DNA of 64,000 nucleotides from an uncultured Desulfobacter sp. GTDB taxonomy: Bacteria > Desulfobacterota > Desulfobacteria > Desulfobacterales > Desulfobacteraceae. Position numbers and translations under genes: made by a program. Position 1 is the first letter of the stretch. Every line of letters starts with the position of its first letter. Positions 25,949 to 34,323 of the stretch are shown piece after piece. The stretch spans positions 5,664,501 to 5,728,500 of the forward strand of contig NZ_OY781882.1 in assembly GCF_963677125.1 (NCBI RefSeq), given 5' to 3'. Below the pieces are notes generated by a model. That model saw only the letters and a program-made list of their open reading frames with translations, searched no databases and had not been told where the DNA came from.

Positions 25949-27340
25949 ATGAAAGCGATAAAAAAGTCTCATATTCTAATTGGACTTTTATGTGCGGTAT
26001 TAGCTATAGCTGTTGCGATTACCGCTTTTAGTTTAAATCGAAAAAATCAACCCGTAACCAACCAGATGGTTTCAATAGATACAAAACAATTATCAAAACA
26101 GACTGACGATAGAGTTGCTGATGCGCCAATTTTAGACCAACCAGTGTCTGCAGAAAAAATATCGACTGAAGACCAGGTGCAAATCGCTGTTACCGAGGAA
26201 ACCAGGCTGGACGAGTTAAATGATACTGATCGTTTTAATGACGTTTTAAGATTAAGAAATCAGCCCTCAGAAAAAACTATTCAACTGCTCGTGAACTATC
26301 TATATGATGAAAACATAGATATTGTCGCTGAAGCCATGGATGCACTTGCTTATGTAGGGATGAATAGTGAATTTAAAGAGATGGTTTTTGATATTTTAAA
26401 GCAGAAGGCCTCAGATAAAGATTATCCTGCCCGGGGAAACGCGCTTATTGCGGCCGCCAGGTTTGACATGGATGAACAATTCTTATCGATTCTTCCGGGT
26501 TTTTTAATAGAAAAAGGGGATCAGGGCGAAGAAGATATGACACTTGCTCTTCGCGCCTTATCTTTTGTAAAATCTCCCGATCTTTTGCCTTATTTAAATC
26601 AAATTATTGATCAAAGCCAAAATCAGCAAACCCAAAAAATGGCATACGGCATTATGGCCAGATATGATTCAGTTGAAAGCAATCAATTTTTAGAGGAAAT
26701 GCTTGGCTCATCCAATGACGAAAATCAAAAGAACAGCACATGGGCGCTGTCAAGAGCAAATAATCCTGAACAGAATCTGATTTTGGAAGATGCCTTGACT
26801 CAGCAACAGCTTAAAAAGGAATCTGTGGCCCTGGTGGCGGCAAGTCCCAGTGCTGCTGAAGTCTTCGGCAATATCCTCAACAACGACGCCATAGAAACGG
26901 ATCAGAAACTATATTATCTGGATGTTATCGCTGCCAAGACAGTTAATGCGGGCCTAAAAGTACGAGATGATATGAAAGATGCTTTGGAGCCGTTGTTGGA
27001 GTCAGATAACCGGGAATTGAAACTGGAAGCTATTCGTACTCTTGGAAAGGTTGGGGGCGATATTGAAGATACCGCCAACCTGCTGGAGCCTGAGCTGCAA
27101 TCTTCAGATCAAGAGATAAAGGAGCAAGCCTTTTTTTCATACTCAAGTTATGTTTCAAGAAAAACTTATAAACCTCTTTTGGATCTACTGTGGGATGATA
27201 ACGAAAAAATACGCAGGGGCGCCATAGCAATGGCTGGAAATTACATAGATTCGTCGGACACGGAACAACTAATGAAAGCATTAAAACATGACGATGAATT
27301 TATGAGAGAACAAGCCGAACTGATTTTAGGAAAATTATAA
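25949..27340 (+). CDS. Membrane-anchored HEAT-repeat protein, copy B
   Basis: A 463-residue paralogue of the protein at 21919-23316, with the same layout: short basic start, one hydrophobic helix (ILIGLLCAVLAIAVAITAF), polar linker and HEAT-like repeats to the C-terminus. AGGTGG stands before the ATG. It is clearly less similar to its paralogue than the secreted proteins are to each other. Differences often swap Lys in A for Glu or Asp in B (for example KPKQNK to NPEQNL, KNALKPLLD to KDALEPLLE, RKQVKL to REQAEL), making B more acidic. This suggests a charge-based change in partner choice; function is otherwise unknown. Confidence 0.82.
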   Translation: MKAIKKSHILIGLLCAVLAIAVAITAFSLNRKNQPVTNQMVSIDTKQLSKQTDDRVADAPILDQPVSAEKISTEDQVQIAVTEETRLDELNDTDRFNDVLRLRNQPSEKTIQLLVNYLYDENIDIVAEAMDALAYVGMNSEFKEMVFDILKQKASDKDYPARGNALIAAARFDMDEQFLSILPGFLIEKGDQGEEDMTLALRALSFVKSPDLLPYLNQIIDQSQNQQTQKMAYGIMARYDSVESNQFLEEMLGSSNDENQKNSTWALSRANNPEQNLILEDALTQQQLKKESVALVAASPSAAEVFGNILNNDAIETDQKLYYLDVIAAKTVNAGLKVRDDMKDALEPLLESDNRELKLEAIRTLGKVGGDIEDTANLLEPELQSSDQEIKEQAFFSYSSYVSRKTYKPLLDLLWDDNEKIRRGAIAMAGNYIDSSDTEQLMKALKHDDEFMREQAELILGKL

Positions 27341-27394
27341 ACATAAAATATCATAGTCGATATGAATGGGAAACGGATTCAAAAGTCATATATT

Positions 27395-27453
27395 AAAGTG
27401 GCTTTTGACCCTACCACCGTACCCGCGGCGGTACTCCTTAATAAGCCACCTTT
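27395..27453 (+). other. Structured element after HEAT protein B
   Basis: An outer stem (AAAGTGGCTT at 27395-27404 against AAGCCACCTTT at 27443-27453, one bulge) encloses an inner hairpin GTACC/GGTAC (27419-27423 and 27430-27434). It is GC-rich in an AT-rich area and sits just before a separate terminator. Role unknown. Confidence 0.4.
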
Positions 27454-27462
27454 AAAAATTGG

Positions 27463-27502
27463 AAAAAGCAGGATTTCAGATATTATTGATCCTGCTTTTT
27501 TT
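27463..27502 (+). terminator. Terminator of the second module
   Basis: AAAAAGCAGGAT at 27463-27474 pairs perfectly with 27489-27500, followed by TT. Its A-rich left side lets it also work for the convergent YkgJ-like gene. Confidence 0.85.
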
Positions 27503-27576
27503 ATGTGAAAAGGGGAAGGCATCGTTTTTCTATCCTTGTTCGTTCGGATGATATCAGTGAAATTTTCTAACAGGTT

Positions 27577-27990
27577 TTAACGGTTGAAAGTCCGATCAAG
27601 TTTTTCTTTTTCCATGGCAGCTATGCGTGAAATATCATCGGCTGGAACACCTTTCTTCATGCCTGGGCAGGAGTTTGCCATGATATTCCAGTTTTCAGGA
27701 TGGTTAATCAGGGCTTTAATAAAGGGCCAGGCCCGGCACATATAGGGCTTGACCGGATGGATGGTACACTGCTTTTTAGGATCAAAAAAGATGCAGCAGC
27801 CGTCTTGCCCCAGTGTCAGGACCGGTCTTGAGCCGGACATATCGCAATATTTTTCCACAAAGGTGTCAGGATCTGCCTGGATATAGTCGCATATTTTCCT
27901 GATATCCTTTTCATCCACATAGGTGCCGCCAAATCCTTTGCAGCACTGGCCACATTGTTCACAGTCAAAAATATCTTCCGATGTCAGCAT
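27577..27990 (-). CDS. YkgJ-family cysteine-cluster protein
   Basis: A 137-residue protein with the cysteine pattern of the YkgJ family (zinc- or iron-chelating domain): FDCEQCGQCCKGFGG near residues 8-22, QDGCCIFFD, KQCTIHPVKPYMCRAWPF and NSCPG. These eight or more cysteines probably bind a metal or Fe-S cluster; the biochemical role of the family is not established. It starts two bases after the recR stop, so it is the last gene of the dnaX-ybaB-recR transcript. The link with recR is common enough to be worth noting but not functionally explained. Confidence 0.85.
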   Translation of the reverse strand: MLTSEDIFDCEQCGQCCKGFGGTYVDEKDIRKICDYIQADPDTFVEKYCDMSGSRPVLTLGQDGCCIFFDPKKQCTIHPVKPYMCRAWPFIKALINHPENWNIMANSCPGMKKGVPADDISRIAAMEKEKLDRTFNR

Positions 27991-27992
27991 TG

Positions 27993-28592
27993 TTAAATTC
28001 CGTAACGTTTTTCCATGGCTTTCTGCATAGTCAAGGGATCTACATACTGAAGGTCCCCTCCCATGGGTATGCCCGATGCAATTCGGGTGATTTTAATGTT
28101 TGTTGTTGTTAGTTTGCCACGAATATAGGCCGCCGTAGCTTCTCCTTCTACATTGGTCCGGGTGGCAAGAATAAGTTCCTTGATTGCATTGTCCCGGGTT
28201 CGCTTGAACAGTTCGGTCAGGCGGATGTCTTTGGGGCCGATGCCGTCGATAGGGGACAAGGCGCCACCAAGGATGTGGTATACGCCTGAAAAGGCTCCTG
28301 ATTTCTCAATGGCAGCCATGTCTGTCGGGTTTTCTACCACGCAGATTAGGCCATTGTCCCGGCCGGGGTCTGAACAGATTTGGCAGGTTTCGCGGTCCGT
28401 TAGTGCGAAACAGGATGCGCATAACCTGACGGTTTTTTTCAGTTCGATAATATCTGCGGCCAAAGCTGCAGCCTCATGGTCCGGCGCATGAAGAATATGA
28501 AGAGCCAATCGTTCTGCCGTTTTTTTTCCTATCCCCGGCAGAGTGGAAAGTGAATGGATCAGCTTTACGATGGCTTCAGGATAATGCTTCAC
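27993..28592 (-). CDS. recR: Recombination mediator protein RecR
   Basis: A 199-residue protein of usual RecR length. It has the N-terminal helix-hairpin-helix (STLPGIGKKTAERLALHIL), the four-cysteine zinc finger (CASCFALTDRETCQIC), the Toprim domain (CVVENPTDMAAIEKSG) and the C-terminal Walker-B-like part (ASGIPMGGDLQYVD). With RecO and RecF it loads RecA on gaps and helps daughter-strand repair. It sits in the conserved dnaX-ybaB-recR order, six bases after ybaB. Confidence 0.96.
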   Translation of the reverse strand: MKHYPEAIVKLIHSLSTLPGIGKKTAERLALHILHAPDHEAAALAADIIELKKTVRLCASCFALTDRETCQICSDPGRDNGLICVVENPTDMAAIEKSGAFSGVYHILGGALSPIDGIGPKDIRLTELFKRTRDNAIKELILATRTNVEGEATAAYIRGKLTTTNIKITRIASGIPMGGDLQYVDPLTMQKAMEKRYGI

Positions 28593-28598
28593 AATATA

Positions 28599-28907
28599 TT
28601 ATAAACCTGGAATGTTCATTCCACCTGTCAATTTCCCCATTTCCGCAGAGACCATATCCTGGGATTTTTTTAAGGCGTCATTGACTGCTGCGAGCACAAG
28701 ATCCTGCAGCATTTCAACATCTTCTGGGTCAACTACCTCTTTTTCAAGAACAATGGATTCAATTTTTTGGGCACCATTGGCTACGACTTTTACCATACCG
28801 CCACCGGAACTTGCTTCAACCGTTTTGGTAGCCAGATCCTGCTGGGCCTGCAGCATTTTTTTTTGCAGTTTTTGGGCTTGTTTCATCATGCTGTTCATAT
28901 TTTTCAT
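28599..28907 (-). CDS. YbaB/EbfC nucleoid-associated protein
   Basis: A 102-residue protein with the YbaB fold: helical MKNMNSMMKQAQKLQKKMLQAQQDL start, the beta segment SSGGGMVKVVANGAQKIESIVL and the helical LQDLVLAAVNDALKKSQDM end. These dimers bind DNA and affect expression or repair. The placement between dnaX and recR is conserved across bacteria. GGAGT stands just before the start. Confidence 0.93.
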   Translation of the reverse strand: MKNMNSMMKQAQKLQKKMLQAQQDLATKTVEASSGGGMVKVVANGAQKIESIVLEKEVVDPEDVEMLQDLVLAAVNDALKKSQDMVSAEMGKLTGGMNIPGL

Positions 28908-29005
28908 GGGTTAACTCCTTTTGTAGTCATTATTAAAGTTAAGTTGCTTTCATGTTTGGTTTCGGGTTGAGACCGGGTGTTGATTGAACGGTCACCCCAT
29001 GGCTG

Positions 29006-30742
29006 TTATATGATATCTGCATCAAATAAACGAACTGCGTGTTGGACCATGGGATGGCCTGCGGCAGCTTGTTCTGCCTTTTGCATGGATACTTGCTGTT
29101 GGCAAGTATCATCCTTGGGGACGCTGTTGTTTTCTGCATTTACCTCTATGGATTTTCCTAAAAGTTTTTGGCCCAGATCGGCCAACGCTTTGGTTTTGGC
29201 GTTGAGCCTGGATTTTTCAAATCCGGAGCAGGAGGAAAGGGTTACAACCACTTTGTCCTGAGCCGATGTATCGGCCTGTCCTTTGGAAAATAGACCAAAA
29301 ATAAAGGGATGCTCTCGTTGAAGTATATCCATGAATTGCGTCCAGGTTGCAGTCCCCTGGTACGTTTGTGTCTGGGGTAACGAGGGTTCAGGCTCTGGTG
29401 AATCTGTTGAAACATTTGGGATATCCTGCATCTGTTCCGGGTGCTCTTCTATAGGCTTCGGCGGGGGCGGTGCTATATGAGATACTTCGGATGGCTTATC
29501 ACCAGAAATTTGTTTTATCTGTGTCGCTGTTGTCTTGGGCGGCGTATCATATTGCGCCGGTGGTGAAACAACATCGCTGCGGTCAACACGGTTTTCCATC
29601 TGACGTGCTAATAGATCCACCTTGGTGATGATTTCATCAAGCCGGGTCTCAGGCTCAATCTGGATCATTTTAAGCAATACCATCTCCACGGCTGTCTGGG
29701 TGTGAGATGCAAAGCGTACAATACTCTCCTCTTTTAGGAGAAGATCCAGCAGCATCCCAAGGTAGGCAGGCGCAAAATTTTTGCACATCCGGTCAAGCTC
29801 AAGTTTTTCGGTTTCAATCATATTGAGCACAGGACTGTCTTTTCCGCACAGCCGGATGATGTTCAGATTCCTGAACTGGGCAATGATTCCGGAATAGAAT
29901 TCTTTTAAATCCATTCCTGAGTCATTGATTTTACTGACAAGATCAATGAGTTGCGCGCCATTTCTTTCCAGTACGGCCAAAGATATGTCAAAAAGAACTC
30001 TTCGGTCCGTCCCCCGAAGTCTTTGGGTAATCATTTGCCTGTCAATTTCTTTTTCAGGACCGGCTGAAAGAATTTTGTCCAGTAGACTTAACCCATCTCT
30101 GATAGAACCATCTGCCTCTAAAGCAATTAGCTCCAATCCTTCTTTTTCAACCGTATAGCCTTCTTTGCTGCACAGATTTTCAAGGTGGTCGCTGATTTTG
30201 CCCAAGGCAATTCGCGACAGGTCGTGGCGCTGGCATCGGGACAGGATGGTAGCCGGAATTTTATGGACTTCCGTGGTGGCAAAGATGAAAAGAACATGCT
30301 CCGGGGGCTCTTCAAGGGTCTTGAGCAGGGCATTGAAGGCTGCCACCGAAAGCATGTGTACTTCATCAATGATATATATTTTGTACCTGGCAGCAGAGGG
30401 CATGTAGGCCACATTATCTCTGAGTTCACGGATCTGCTCCACACTGTTGTTGGAGGCGCCGTCAATTTCGAATACGTCTGCACAATGCCCGTTGATAATG
30501 TCTTTGCATATTTTGCAGTCGTTGCACGGCGACGGGGTCGGTCCGGTCTGACATGTCATTGCTTTGGCCATAATGCGGGCAATGGTCGTCTTGCCGGTGC
30601 CCCTGGGGCCTGCCAGAAGAAGCGCATGGGGAACCCTGTTTCCGGAAATGGCGTTGGTCAGGGTGGTGGTGACATGTTCCTGTCCAACTACTTCTGAAAA
30701 TGTCTGGGGGCGGTATTTTAATGCCAGAACCTGGTAAGACAT
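29006..30742 (-). CDS. dnaX: DNA polymerase III tau subunit (gamma/tau)
   Basis: A 578-residue clamp-loader protein. From the ATG at 30742 the start MSYQVLALKYRPQTFSEVVGQ is typical of DnaX. Walker A GPRGTGKTT is at residues 45-53, a zinc module follows (CQTG...CNDCKIC), then IDEVHMLS and SRCQRHDL. A Pro-rich linker (about residues 385-450) leads to the C-terminal tau domain. No A-rich slippery heptamer was seen, so a separate gamma form from frameshifting is not supported. The longer in-frame TTG start at 30817 is rejected because it adds unrelated residues. Confidence 0.94.
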   Translation of the reverse strand: MSYQVLALKYRPQTFSEVVGQEHVTTTLTNAISGNRVPHALLLAGPRGTGKTTIARIMAKAMTCQTGPTPSPCNDCKICKDIINGHCADVFEIDGASNNSVEQIRELRDNVAYMPSAARYKIYIIDEVHMLSVAAFNALLKTLEEPPEHVLFIFATTEVHKIPATILSRCQRHDLSRIALGKISDHLENLCSKEGYTVEKEGLELIALEADGSIRDGLSLLDKILSAGPEKEIDRQMITQRLRGTDRRVLFDISLAVLERNGAQLIDLVSKINDSGMDLKEFYSGIIAQFRNLNIIRLCGKDSPVLNMIETEKLELDRMCKNFAPAYLGMLLDLLLKEESIVRFASHTQTAVEMVLLKMIQIEPETRLDEIITKVDLLARQMENRVDRSDVVSPPAQYDTPPKTTATQIKQISGDKPSEVSHIAPPPPKPIEEHPEQMQDIPNVSTDSPEPEPSLPQTQTYQGTATWTQFMDILQREHPFIFGLFSKGQADTSAQDKVVVTLSSCSGFEKSRLNAKTKALADLGQKLLGKSIEVNAENNSVPKDDTCQQQVSMQKAEQAAAGHPMVQHAVRLFDADII

Positions 30743-31055
30743 GGTATATTCAAAGGCCTTCAATGTTTCTTTTTTATAAGTACAAGGCTTTATACCAGAG
30801 GAGGTGTTAAGGGTCAATGTCAGTAGGGGCTTTTCAGTACAATCGTCATGTGAAAATTTATTAGTGTATACGGCTTAAAAAAGTGGTCGGAATCAGGTTG
30901 TCTGCGTCTGATTGTACTTTAATGAAGATTATCAAAAAATTATCAGAATATTTTTTCTTGTCATTTGGTTTTAATTTTTTAATAATTCATTCAAACTGTT
31001 GATTAAAAAATTCGTATTTAACTGGCTATAAGGCAACGACTAAAGGCGGTCATAA
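30743..31055. other. Divergent promoter region between dnaX and gspG
   Basis: About 310 bases with no gene. It must hold the promoters of dnaX (minus) and of the type II secretion cluster (plus). I searched for a 4.5S RNA, which is often near dnaX, and found none. AT-rich from 30920 to 31020; no clear sigma-54 match. Confidence 0.5.
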
Positions 31056-31544
31056 ATGAAAATGGTTGGACAGGTGTGCAAAAAAAAATTAAGGCAGTAC
31101 GGCAGGCAGATTGGAAACCAGGCAGGCTTTTCTTTTATTGAACTGATGGTGGTTGTTATCATTCTGGGAATTCTGGCCGGCGCCATCGTGCCAAGATATA
31201 TGGATAAGGCGGACAAGGCAAAAATCGTCAAAGCTCAGGTGGATATTGCCGCCATTGAAACCAGCCTTAAAATGTACAAGTTGGATAATGGGGTTTATCC
31301 TACTACGGAACAAGGACTTATGGCTCTGATCGAAAAGCCGACCACCGATCCTGTTCCCCGCAGTTGGAATGAGAATGGTTATTTAGAAAAGAACCGAGTG
31401 CCCAAAGATCCTTGGGGGAATGAGTATGTTTATCTGTGCCCTGGTGTCCACGGTACGTTTGATCTGATTTCATATGGTGCGGACTACGAATCAGGCGGAG
31501 AGGGTGTCAATGGGGACGTCACCAATTGGGAGGAGCAGGAATAA
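31056..31544 (+). CDS. gspG: Type II secretion major pseudopilin GspG
   Basis: A 162-residue pseudopilin. A 24-residue leader ends in the prepilin peptidase site QAG/FSFIELMVVVIILGILAG with the Glu at +5. The globular part has NGVYPTTEQGLMALIEKP and the calcium-binding end ISYGADYESGGEG, both GspG signatures. It forms the shaft of the type II pseudopilus in the inner membrane and periplasm. It heads the operon gspGHIJKLM-D-E. The leader is longer than the usual 6-10 residues, so an internal ATG is possible, but none fits better. Confidence 0.93.
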   Translation: MKMVGQVCKKKLRQYGRQIGNQAGFSFIELMVVVIILGILAGAIVPRYMDKADKAKIVKAQVDIAAIETSLKMYKLDNGVYPTTEQGLMALIEKPTTDPVPRSWNENGYLEKNRVPKDPWGNEYVYLCPGVHGTFDLISYGADYESGGEGVNGDVTNWEEQE

Positions 31545-31549
31545 CAGCC

Positions 31550-32134
31550 ATGGAATGTCCCAGCCTATCATTGCCCCAAGCCCAACCCAAATCAAAAAAT
31601 GGAAGTTGGGCAACGGCTTGTTTGGGATTTCATATAAATTGTTTTGGCTTCACCTTTGTTGAGTTGATGGTGATAATCGGCATTTTAACCACTGCACTGT
31701 TATTTTCAGTCCCAATATTCAGGCAGATCCATTTAACGTCAGAGGCATCGGATCACGTTTCGGGCATGCTTCTTTTTTTTGAGAATTTAAAGCTTCGTGC
31801 CATGGTGGAAAATAAAAATTTTACCCTGTATGTGGATTCGGGTTCCGGGAAAATGTATGTGGTGGACGACACAATGGATGAGGATGCCCGGCAGGATGCC
31901 TTGAATAACGGCGTATCACTGAACGGGGATCTGCAATTGCTTAATTTGGAATTTCCGGATGACAATACTCGGCCCCGTGATGATAAAGCGATCTGTTTTT
32001 TCAGCAAAGGATATTCGGATCGAGCCCTGATTCATGTCCGGGAAGAGAGTCGAGAGATGACCATTCAAATATGTATGTTCCAGAAAAAAGTTCACTTGAT
32101 CGATCGATATGTGTCCTATGACGACTGTATATGA
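31550..32134 (+). CDS. gspH: Type II secretion minor pseudopilin GspH
   Basis: A 194-residue protein with a class-III leader ending in CFG/FTFVELMVIIGILTTALLF (Glu at +5) after an unusually long 35-residue N-terminus. The rest is a GspH-like beta fold (ENKNFTLYVDSGSGKMYVVDD). It begins five bases after gspG, from ATG 31550 with AGGA upstream; a longer frame from 31526 overlaps gspG and is rejected. It overlaps gspI by 26 bases. As a minor pseudopilin it sits near the pseudopilus tip. Confidence 0.82.
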   Translation: MECPSLSLPQAQPKSKNGSWATACLGFHINCFGFTFVELMVIIGILTTALLFSVPIFRQIHLTSEASDHVSGMLLFFENLKLRAMVENKNFTLYVDSGSGKMYVVDDTMDEDARQDALNNGVSLNGDLQLLNLEFPDDNTRPRDDKAICFFSKGYSDRALIHVREESREMTIQICMFQKKVHLIDRYVSYDDCI

Positions 32135-32540
32135 TAGTAATCGCTGCTGGAACCGGGCCGGCTTTACCTTGATCGAAGTGATTGTGGCCATGGCCATTAT
32201 TGCAACGGTTATGACGGCATTGTTTCGGATGCAGTCCGGGACCATCAATCTTGCCGGGGCCGATGATTTCCAAACAACAGCCCGGTATCTTGCTGCCAAA
32301 GCCCTTGCCCAAATTGAGATTTTCATCAATGATCCGGAACTGCAGGGAGAGTTTGACAAGGCGTTCAAAGGATATACCTGGCGGTGTGAGGTGACGGATA
32401 TAAGCGCTAGCCTTTCTAATATCGTGCCGAATTCGGCAGAGGAGACCGGCAGATTAAAAAAAATTGATCTAACAATAAAACGGGAGCAGGGGGATCGGTC
32501 CTACCATGTTGAAACATTCAGGTTTGCCCCTGCAAGTTAA
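32109..32540 (+). CDS. gspI: Type II secretion minor pseudopilin GspI
   Basis: A 143-residue pseudopilin: leader then RAG/FTLIEVIVAMAIIATVMTALFR, and a short globular part with ARYLAAKALAQIE as in GspI. The start is the ATG at 32109 or 32118; both lie inside the gspH end. It overlaps gspJ by 35 bases. GspI, J and K form the tip complex of the pseudopilus. Confidence 0.85.
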   Translation: MCPMTTVYDSNRCWNRAGFTLIEVIVAMAIIATVMTALFRMQSGTINLAGADDFQTTARYLAAKALAQIEIFINDPELQGEFDKAFKGYTWRCEVTDISASLSNIVPNSAEETGRLKKIDLTIKREQGDRSYHVETFRFAPAS

Positions 32541-33216
32541 TCGAACACAAGGCGGATTCACCTTGATAGAATTGATGGTGGCCCTTGTTATTTTTTCATA
32601 TGTTATGGTTATGCTGTTTTCCTCTTTCAATGCATTTGTTTCTACAGGGCAGGCCATTGCACACGGTGTTGACTATAATGAGCGGGCCAGGGATGCATTT
32701 AGAAGAATTCAGGATGATCTGACTGAAATATACGTGCCGGAATCCAGGATGATCCGTATTCAAAACAGCATTGATGATCAGGATATGGATCCGTTTCAGA
32801 TGACCGGCAGTGAGACCAGCGTAGGTGGACGGACCTTTTCCACGCTTCAATTTGCCGGACTTTCAGGGTTGCAGACGGGGCGTATCAGGCCGCCCGGTAT
32901 CGTTCAAGTAACCTATTACGTAAGAAAAAATAACCAGGAGCTGTTTGATCTATGTCGGGCTGAGTGGCCTATTGGCAGCGACAGGGAGACAACCCCGTGC
33001 TCAGATCCGGTCCTTGTAGAAAATATTACCGGATTTACCATTGACTATGGTGATGCAAAGGGTAATGAACACCAGGAGTGGGATGCGGATACGGACAGTG
33101 ACGGGGCATCCATTCCTTTTGTCTTGAATATTGGGTTGACCCTGAAAAGTGAAAACAAAGAAAAAGTATTTGAAACTGCCGTAGTATTGCCGGTACAAAG
33201 GCAGTCTGATGGATAG
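32506..33216 (+). CDS. gspJ: Type II secretion minor pseudopilin GspJ
   Basis: A 236-residue pseudopilin with TQG/GFTLIELMVALVIFSYVMVM after a 16-residue leader and a GspJ-like body (ARDAFRRIQDDLTEIYVP, VENITGFTIDYGDAKGNE). It overlaps gspI and, by eight bases, gspK. Translational coupling through the cluster is likely. Confidence 0.87.
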   Translation: MLKHSGLPLQVNRTQGGFTLIELMVALVIFSYVMVMLFSSFNAFVSTGQAIAHGVDYNERARDAFRRIQDDLTEIYVPESRMIRIQNSIDDQDMDPFQMTGSETSVGGRTFSTLQFAGLSGLQTGRIRPPGIVQVTYYVRKNNQELFDLCRAEWPIGSDRETTPCSDPVLVENITGFTIDYGDAKGNEHQEWDADTDSDGASIPFVLNIGLTLKSENKEKVFETAVVLPVQRQSDG

Positions 33217-34321
33217 TATTTACAGAAATCAAAAGGGTGTGGCGCTGATTGCCACCATTGCTGTGGTTGCTATTCTCTGTGTAGTGGCGTTGGAGGCTGG
33301 GCGTCTTGCAAAGCAGGCGGCTTCGGGGACAATTACCGAAAATGATATGTTTGCAGCCCGGGAAATGGCCATGTCCGGTATCCATCTGGCCATGATGATG
33401 CTGGCTGTTGACGCAGCTGACAACGAGATCGATACCATCCAGGAAACATGGGCAGATCCGGAACAGGTTGCCTTGGCTGTGGCTGCCATGGGTCTGAACC
33501 CCGCAGATTTATCTTTGAAAATTTCTGATGAAATGGGTAAATTACAACTAAATGCATTGCTAAAACAATTTCCCGGCAACGAATCCAATGATGCCCAGAT
33601 GGCGGTACTGGACCGGTTTTTAACTTTGGCAGCCCCGGCAGACAAGCCCGAAGATGCCGGCAGCGCTGTTGAAATCGTCAATGCGCTCAAGGATTGGCTT
33701 GATTCAAGGGACGATGATGCCATAACAGGGTTGACAGGTGCCGAGACAAACTATTATGAGTCCCTGGATATGCCATATACCTGTGCCAATGGCCCTTTAA
33801 GGCATATTAGTGAATTATTTCTTGTCAAAGGAGTTGTTGACTCAATTTTATCCCCGTCATATATCAGTCAGGGGATCGACGAGTCTACCCAGGTAGATGC
33901 AAAGGATATGTTTACTGTATACGGCCTTTTAGAAGACCAGGATTCAGAAGAGAACCGGTTATCATTTTCAGGCAAGGTAAATATCAATACCGCTCCTGTG
34001 GCGGTGCTTGCAGCACTGTTGCCGGAAGGACGCGATGTAAATGCCCAGGATCTTGCCGATTATCGGTCTGAGAAGGCAAATCTTGGCCAGGAATATACCC
34101 ACACCCTTGAGTCCGGTTGGTTTGAGGATGTCATTGCCCTGAGCGATGATGAAAAAAAGGCGTTTAAAAAGGTGATTACTTATTCAAGCAATGTTTTTAC
34201 AGCGGACTGTGCCGCACAACACAATGGCGCTCAAGTGATCTTGCACGCTGTCATTAAACGTGAAAAACAGGATCTGACAGGAAAGTGGTTTTGTCGGATT
34301 CTTCAAATGGAAAGAGGATAA
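33209..34321 (+). CDS. gspK: Type II secretion minor pseudopilin GspK
   Basis: A 370-residue protein. The short start NQKGVALIATIAVVAILCVVALEAG has the pseudopilin helix without Glu at +5, which is the hallmark of GspK, the tip protein. The large globular domain contains LKDWLDSRDDD, the GKVNINTAPVAVLAALLP helix-hairpin-helix motif typical of the family and a C-terminal SNVFTADC segment. It ends two bases before gspL. Confidence 0.9.
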   Translation: MDSIYRNQKGVALIATIAVVAILCVVALEAGRLAKQAASGTITENDMFAAREMAMSGIHLAMMMLAVDAADNEIDTIQETWADPEQVALAVAAMGLNPADLSLKISDEMGKLQLNALLKQFPGNESNDAQMAVLDRFLTLAAPADKPEDAGSAVEIVNALKDWLDSRDDDAITGLTGAETNYYESLDMPYTCANGPLRHISELFLVKGVVDSILSPSYISQGIDESTQVDAKDMFTVYGLLEDQDSEENRLSFSGKVNINTAPVAVLAALLPEGRDVNAQDLADYRSEKANLGQEYTHTLESGWFEDVIALSDDEKKAFKKVITYSSNVFTADCAAQHNGAQVILHAVIKREKQDLTGKWFCRILQMERG

Positions 34322-34323
34322 CC

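Larger units (their letters stand above)
24731..27340 (+). repeat. Duplicated module, copy B (leader, secreted protein, hairpin, HEAT gene)
   Basis: Counterpart of 20729-23316: homologous leader, secreted-protein gene, hairpin and HEAT gene in the same order and spacing. It has its own sigma-54 promoter and ends in its own terminator, with no prolyl isomerase. The nucleotide match is closest in the last two thirds of the secreted-protein gene. Confidence 0.9.

Noticed and set aside
29006..30742. dnaX frameshift site giving a gamma subunit
   Set aside because: No A-AAA-AAG-type slippery sequence was found in the expected region of the coding strand.
30743..31055. 4.5S (SRP) RNA next to dnaX
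   Set aside because: The conserved GGAAGCAGCC-like core was not found on either strand here or beside ybaB.
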